Below, one piece after another: positions 33,289 through 36,933 of a stretch of 36,933 nucleotides of DNA (within the stretch, counting starts at the first letter, position 1; every line of letters begins with the position of its first letter). Position numbers and translations under genes: made by a program. The stretch lies in assembly GCA_030431615.1 (NCBI GenBank), contig JAUIID010000027.1, positions 1-36,933 on the forward strand. Direction: 5' to 3'. Origin of the DNA: Alphaproteobacteria bacterium (GTDB taxonomy: Bacteria; Pseudomonadota; Alphaproteobacteria; Geminicoccales; Geminicoccaceae). The notes beneath the pieces are model-generated. The model ran no database searches. It saw only the letters and a program-made list of their open reading frames with translations, and was not told where the DNA came from.

Positions 33289-34052
33289 GGCCGGATGCCC
33301 TGCCGGCCGGTGATCTCGACCAGTTGCGGGCCGACCACCCGGGCCACGAGCTGCCGCTCGGTGTCGAGGTTGGCGACCTGGATGATGGCTCCCCTGGCCC
33401 CGTCCTCGAGGGCACGGCCCAGGGTCACGAGCTCGATGCCGGGGGCGCGATAGCGCAGCTCCACCGCCTCGCCCCGCCGCACCAGCCGTGTCGCCTGGAC
33501 ATCGGCGCGCCGGATCGGCCGCCCGGCCGCTAGGCGCCGCCGTGCTTCGGTGCCGTCGAGCTCGTCGAGCGTGTTCAGCGCGTCCGCCCGGAGCAGGCGC
33601 GCCGGCACCAGCGCCGGCTCCAGCAGGGCGGGATCGAGGCGCTCGCCGGCGGCCACCGGCCGCGTCGGCACCATGACCTCGGCCATGACCTGGGCCCGCC
33701 CGCTGATATCGAGAATCCGCTGCTCGCCGGTCTCGAGCCGGACGAAAAGGCCGCCGAGGAAACGCTCGCTGCGCACATCAAAGCGCAGATCGACCAGCTC
33801 CAGGCTGGCGCGGCTCGCGGCCGGGTTGGTCAGCGGCAGCAGGGGGGCGGTGAAGCTCAGCTCGTACCCGTCGCCGTCCCCGGGCAGCGCCGCCTCGACC
33901 AGGGCCGCCAGATGCGCCTCGGTGAGCGGCTCGCCCGGCGCCAGCCAGGAGGCGGCCGGGGCCGGGGTTGCGGCCGCGGCGGCGACGAGCCAGGCCACGA
34001 GCGGCCAGAGCCGGAGGGCGGGCATGCGGATCGTTGGGAGGTGCAGGGTCAT
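33285..34052 (-). CDS. flgA: Flagellar P-ring assembly chaperone FlgA
   Basis: A 255-residue periplasmic protein that helps the P-ring protein FlgI assemble. A signal peptide is present (LWPLVAWLVAAAAATPAPAA). The C-terminal half (~125-255) has the SAF/FlgA pattern: VPTRPVAAGERLDPALLEP, a LDELDGTEARRRLAAGRPI segment, RGEAVELRYRAPGIEL and a GARGAIIQVANLDTERQL stretch. ATG 34052 overlaps the flgG stop; an ATG at 34025 is a possible shorter start that still keeps the signal peptide. Both ends show ATGA coupling with its neighbours. Confidence 0.92.
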   Translation of the reverse strand: MTLHLPTIRMPALRLWPLVAWLVAAAAATPAPAASWLAPGEPLTEAHLAALVEAALPGDGDGYELSFTAPLLPLTNPAASRASLELVDLRFDVRSERFLGGLFVRLETGEQRILDISGRAQVMAEVMVPTRPVAAGERLDPALLEPALVPARLLRADALNTLDELDGTEARRRLAAGRPIRRADVQATRLVRRGEAVELRYRAPGIELVTLGRALEDGARGAIIQVANLDTERQLVARVVGPQLVEITGRQGIRP

Positions 34053-34834
34053 CGCAGCTGGGTCACCGTCATCATCATCTCGTCGGAGGCGGAGATCACC
34101 TTGGAGTTCATGTCGTAGGCCCGCTGGGCGGTGATCAGGCTGGTGATCTCCTGCACCGGGTTGACGTTGGAGCTTTCGAGGAAGCCCTGCAGCACCGAGC
34201 CGTAGCCGGCCGTGCCGGGCGTGGCGAAGGCGGCCCCGCCCGAGGCCTCGGTCTCGAGGAAGAGATTGTCGCCGACTGCCTCGAGCCCGGTCGGGTTGAC
34301 AAAGGTGGCGAGCTCCAGCTGACCGAGGTCACGAAGGGCGATCTCGCCCTCGATCTTGGCCGTGACCATGCCGTCGGCGTTGATCGAGACCTCGACCGTG
34401 TCCGGCGGCACGACGATGCCGGGGCTCACCGGATAGCCGTCGGCGGTGACGATCTCGCCGTCGGGGCTCAGCTGGAAGTTGCCCGAGCGGGTGTAGCCGA
34501 ACTCGCCGGACGGCAGCTCGACGATGAAGTGGCCCTGGCCCTGGATCGCGATGTCGAGGCGGTTCTCGGTGTTGACCAGGTTGCCCTGCTCCATGACCCG
34601 GTAGACCGAGGCCGTCTTGACGCCGAGGCCCACCTGCACGCCGGCCGGCACGATCGTGCCGTCCTGCGACGAGGCGGAGCCGCCGCGCCGCAGCGTCTGG
34701 TAGAGCAGGTCCTGGAACTCCGGCCGCGACCGCTTGAAGCCGGTCGTCGTCATGTTGGCGATGTTGTTGGAGATGACCTCGACATTCAGCTGCTGGGCCA
34801 TCATGCCGGTGGCGGCGACGCTCATCGAGCGCAT
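34049..34834 (-). CDS. flgG: Flagellar distal rod protein FlgG
   Basis: A 261-residue axial protein forming the distal rod. The N-terminus (MRSMSVAATGMMAQQLNVEV, then ISNNIANMTTTGFKRSRPEF) and the C-terminus (FLESSNVNPVQEITSLITAQ) form the conserved terminal coils of rod, hook and filament proteins, and the centre has GQGHFIVELPSGEFGYTRSG. The length is normal for FlgG. It starts 51 bases after flgF and overlaps flgA by ATGA. Confidence 0.97.
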   Translation of the reverse strand: MRSMSVAATGMMAQQLNVEVISNNIANMTTTGFKRSRPEFQDLLYQTLRRGGSASSQDGTIVPAGVQVGLGVKTASVYRVMEQGNLVNTENRLDIAIQGQGHFIVELPSGEFGYTRSGNFQLSPDGEIVTADGYPVSPGIVVPPDTVEVSINADGMVTAKIEGEIALRDLGQLELATFVNPTGLEAVGDNLFLETEASGGAAFATPGTAGYGSVLQGFLESSNVNPVQEITSLITAQRAYDMNSKVISASDEMMMTVTQLR

Positions 34835-34885
34835 GGCGGACTACTCCATGAAGGCGGGACGTGGGCCTGTGGTTCGGTCACCGGC

Positions 34886-35602
34886 TCAGCCCTGGCTCGC
34901 GGCGTCGATCACCCGGCGGACCATCTCGTGATGCGTCTCGAGCAGGCGCTGCGTGTTCTGGAAGGCGCGGACGGTCTCCATCATCCGGGTCATCTCGAGC
35001 ACCGGCTGGACGTTCGAGCGCTCGAGCCGGCCCTGGGCGATATCGGGCACAGGCACCGGCTCCGGCGCCTGGTCGGTGTGCATCAGGCTCGCTCCCTCGC
35101 GCCTGAGCCCGCCTTCATTGGCGAAGCGCACGAGCCCGATCCGGCCGAGAATGCCGTCGGCGGTCGAGACCGTGCCGTCGCGCGCCACCTCGATCGGCCC
35201 GCTGCCGGGCGGCACGACCAGCGTGCCGCCGCCTTCGTCGAGCAGCGGCTGGCCGCCGCTCGTGGTGATCTCGCCGGCGGCACCCAGGACGAAATGGCCG
35301 GCCCGCGTGTAGCGGGGGCCGTTCGGCGTCTCGACGGTGAAGTAGCCCTCGCCGTTGATCGCGAGGTCGAGCGGGTTGCCGGTCGTCTCGATCGGCCCCG
35401 GGGCCGGATCGCGGATCAGGCCGGAATCCCGGACGAACGCGACGCGGCCGGCCTCGCCGGCACGCTCGAGCACGTCCTCGAACAGCACCTGCTCGTTCTT
35501 GAACCCGTCGGTGTTCATGTTGGCGATGTTGCCCGCCACGACCGCCATCTGGCGTTCGAGGGCGACCTGTCGGCTCAGCGCCACGTAGCTCGTATTGTCC
35601 AT
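34886..35602 (-). CDS. flgF: Flagellar proximal rod protein FlgF
   Basis: A 238-residue rod protein. It begins MDNTSYVALSRQVALERQMA and continues VVAGNIANMNTDGFKNEQV, then GEGYFTVETPNGPRYTRAGH, and ends with the conserved coil VQPVLEMTRMMETVRAFQNT. ATG 35602 is chosen because the homologous sequence begins there; the longer frame upstream has no matching features. It is the first gene of the flagellar minus-strand operon and diverges from fliL across a 246-base regulatory region. Confidence 0.95.
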   Translation of the reverse strand: MDNTSYVALSRQVALERQMAVVAGNIANMNTDGFKNEQVLFEDVLERAGEAGRVAFVRDSGLIRDPAPGPIETTGNPLDLAINGEGYFTVETPNGPRYTRAGHFVLGAAGEITTSGGQPLLDEGGGTLVVPPGSGPIEVARDGTVSTADGILGRIGLVRFANEGGLRREGASLMHTDQAPEPVPVPDIAQGRLERSNVQPVLEMTRMMETVRAFQNTQRLLETHHEMVRRVIDAASQG

Positions 35603-35848
35603 GCGATCCGATTCGCTGCGGCCCATGGGCCTGTGTCGCCGGACCTCATGCATGCCTCGTGCCAGTCGGCGGATGCCGGGCGGACGGTACGGTTCGGCGA
35701 CGCGGGGTGCCCGGCACCGGCAATTTCGACCGGGCAATTCCTGCCGGGTCGGCAGCTCGCGACCGGCCGGCCGGGGCGCTCGCAAGAGTTCGTTAACCGG
35801 TCGGGGCTACAAAGGCGGTCACGACAGATGCCGAGGACGGATTCCAGC
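35603..35848. promoter_or_regulatory. Divergent flagellar regulatory region (flgF / fliL)
   Basis: This 246-base gap must hold promoters for both flagellar units. I see no convincing sigma-54 (TGGCAC-N5-TTGCA) or strong sigma-70 promoter. The clearest motif is GTTAACC at 35792-35798, with TACAAA (35808-35813) as a possible -10. The region is GC-rich with several short palindromes (GGCCGGCC at 35764-35771). Confidence 0.45.
35792..35798 (+). promoter_or_regulatory. GTTAACC, CtrA-like half-site before fliL
   Basis: GTTAACC lies 50 bases upstream of the fliL ATG. In Caulobacter the fliLM unit is a CtrA-dependent class II flagellar operon, so a CtrA half-site here fits. The second TTAA expected seven bases away is not seen. 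Confidence 0.4.
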
Positions 35849-36409
35849 ATGGCCGATGAGACGACGGACGAGGTCGAGGCTGAGGGCAAGCCGAAGTCGG
35901 GCAAGAAGAAGCTCCTGCTTTTCGGCGCCATCGGGCTGGTGCTGCTGTTCGGCGGCGCCGGCGGTGTGGCCTGGTTCCTCGGCCTGCTCGGCGGCGGTGC
36001 ATCGGCCGACCTGGCAGCCGACGAAGCCGGCGCGCACGCTCCCGCCGCGGACGGTCATGCAGGCGACGGCCATGGCGGGGACGGCCATGGCGACGCGGCG
36101 CAGGCCGTGGTCTTCGTCGACATGCCGGACGTGCTGGTGAACCTGCAGTCCGGCGGCCAGCGCATCCGTTTTCTCAAGCTCCGGGCGGCGCTCGAGGTCG
36201 CCAGCGAGGATGTGGCGACCAGGGTCAAGGCCCTGATGCCGCGGATCATGGACAGCTTCCAGCTCTATCTTCGGGCGCTCACCGTCGACGAGGTGAGCGG
36301 CTCCGGCGGGTTGCAGCGGCTCAAGGAGGAGCTCGCCACCCGGGTGAACTTCGCGGTCCAGCCCACCCGCGTCGAGGACGTCCTCGTCAAGGAAATGCTG
36401 GTCCAGTAG
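35849..36409 (+). CDS. fliL: Flagellar basal-body protein FliL
   Basis: A 186-residue inner-membrane protein that surrounds the stator and affects motor torque. A charged N-terminus (ADETTDEVEAEGKPKSGKKK) precedes one membrane helix (LLLFGAIGLVLLFGGAGGVAWFLG split by few polar residues). Then comes an unusual His/Gly/Asp linker (~65-85, DGHAGDGHGGDGHGD) and the FliL domain: VFVDMPDVLVNLQSGGQRIR, FLKLRAALEV, LMPRIMDSFQLYLRAL and NFAVQPTRVEDVLVKEMLVQ. ATG 35849 is favoured by homology; ATG 35828, which has GGCGG upstream, would add seven residues. fliM follows after about 94 bases. Confidence 0.92.
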   Translation: MADETTDEVEAEGKPKSGKKKLLLFGAIGLVLLFGGAGGVAWFLGLLGGGASADLAADEAGAHAPAADGHAGDGHGGDGHGDAAQAVVFVDMPDVLVNLQSGGQRIRFLKLRAALEVASEDVATRVKALMPRIMDSFQLYLRALTVDEVSGSGGLQRLKEELATRVNFAVQPTRVEDVLVKEMLVQ

Positions 36410-36503
36410 CGGGGCCGGCGATGGTGGAGATGGCGGGACGTGGTGAAGGGCGCCGACCGATGACGGGATGGATCGGGACATCAGGGACCCGGCGGGTGCG
36501 GCG

Positions 36504-36933
36504 ATGACCGGCAGACCGGCGGCGTCGTCCGACGAGCCCGACATCCAGGTCACCGAATGGGACGAGGACGGCCCGGACGACGCCGACGGCGCCACCCCGA
36601 CCGCAGCCGGCCCGGCCAGCCGGGTCCTCAATCAGGACGAGATCGACAGCCTGCTCGGCACCGGGCAGGACAAGGACGACGACGAGCGCCAGGGCATCCT
36701 GGCGCTGATCAACTCCAACGACGTCACCTACGAGCGCCTGCCGATGCTCGAGGTGGTGTTCGACCGGCTCGAGCGCATGCTGACCACGAGCGTGCGCAAC
36801 TTCACCTCCGAGAATGTCGACATCAACCTCGACAACATCACCGCCCAGCGCTTCGGCGACTACCTCAACTCCGTGCCGCTGCCGGCGATGATCGCCGTCT
36901 TCAAGGCGGTCGAGTGGGACAATTTCGGCCTGG
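36504..36933 (+). CDS. fliM: Flagellar motor switch protein FliM (3' end cut off)
   Basis: The first 143 residues of FliM, the C-ring protein that receives the CheY signal and controls motor direction. A long acidic N-terminal stretch (~10-35) precedes the CheY-binding motif LNQDEIDSLLG (~43-53). The middle domain begins with YERLPMLEVVFDRLERMLTT, then SVRNFTSENVDINLDNI and YLNSVPLPAMIAVFKAVEWD. Start: ATG 36504 has a GGCGGG about eight bases upstream; an in-frame ATG at 36468 would add 12 residues. A 28-codon open frame (36421-36507) ends in an ATGA overlap with this start. The frame continues past the window edge. Confidence 0.93.
   Translation, partial: MTGRPAASSDEPDIQVTEWDEDGPDDADGATPTAAGPASRVLNQDEIDSLLGTGQDKDDDERQGILALINSNDVTYERLPMLEVVFDRLERMLTTSVRNFTSENVDINLDNITAQRFGDYLNSVPLPAMIAVFKAVEWDNFGL

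Noticed and set aside
35603-35848. Sigma-54 promoter for the flagellar operons
   Set aside because: GGCAC near 35715 is the closest match, but the TTGC element at the right spacing is missing on both strands.

Overview
The window looks like chromosomal DNA of a high-GC alphaproteobacterium, possibly Rhodospirillales-like (inference). The supporting signs are a MucR/Ros-type zinc-finger regulator, a COQ9 homologue diverging from rpsU, the flgF-flgG-flgA-flgH and fliL-fliM flagellar blocks, and GTTAACC (CtrA-like) sites in three regulatory gaps. I see no rRNA or tRNA gene, CRISPR array, phage or insertion sequence, and no gene-free stretch reaches 300 bases.

Layout. 1-1071: the end of an ABC exporter gene runs head-on into a mucR-like gene. 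1246-7784 (minus): a CHASE4-PAS-GGDEF-EAL protein, a SET-domain methyltransferase and a large nucleotide-transporter-like protein fused to HEAT repeats and a cyclic-nucleotide-binding fold. 7966-9744: an aminopropyltransferase gene converges on a TorF-type porin gene. 9901-20068: an RpiR regulator is followed by a complete Dpp/Opp ABC importer, an unrecognised conserved protein and a complete TRAP transporter, all on the plus strand. 20105-25271: a long-chain acyl-CoA ligase diverges from an M3 oligoendopeptidase and a coupled UbiB/ABC1 kinase-like gene. 25287-28521: a minus-strand operon (YHYH protein, cytochrome b561, EF-hand lipoprotein, membrane protein) diverges from a MarR regulator; a broken secreted-protein gene follows marR. 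28582-32519: a secreted beta-propeller protein, rpsU (with no ordinary start codon at its conserved N-terminus), def and a COQ9-family gene. 32542-36933: flagellar genes, with flgFGAH on minus and fliL-fliM on plus from one divergent region; fliM is cut by the window end.

How the genes may work together. The RpiR locus reads as an uptake-and-processing unit: an ABC importer, a possible hydrolase and a second importer under one regulator, with a clear inverted repeat in front of the regulator. The YHYH/b561/EF-hand/membrane operon looks like an envelope redox or metal-related module of unknown purpose. The signalling block next to SpeE pairs a cyclic-di-GMP enzyme with a SET methyltransferase and a transporter-sensor fusion. 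These three loci are the best places to look for undescribed biology; everything about their function beyond family membership is inference.
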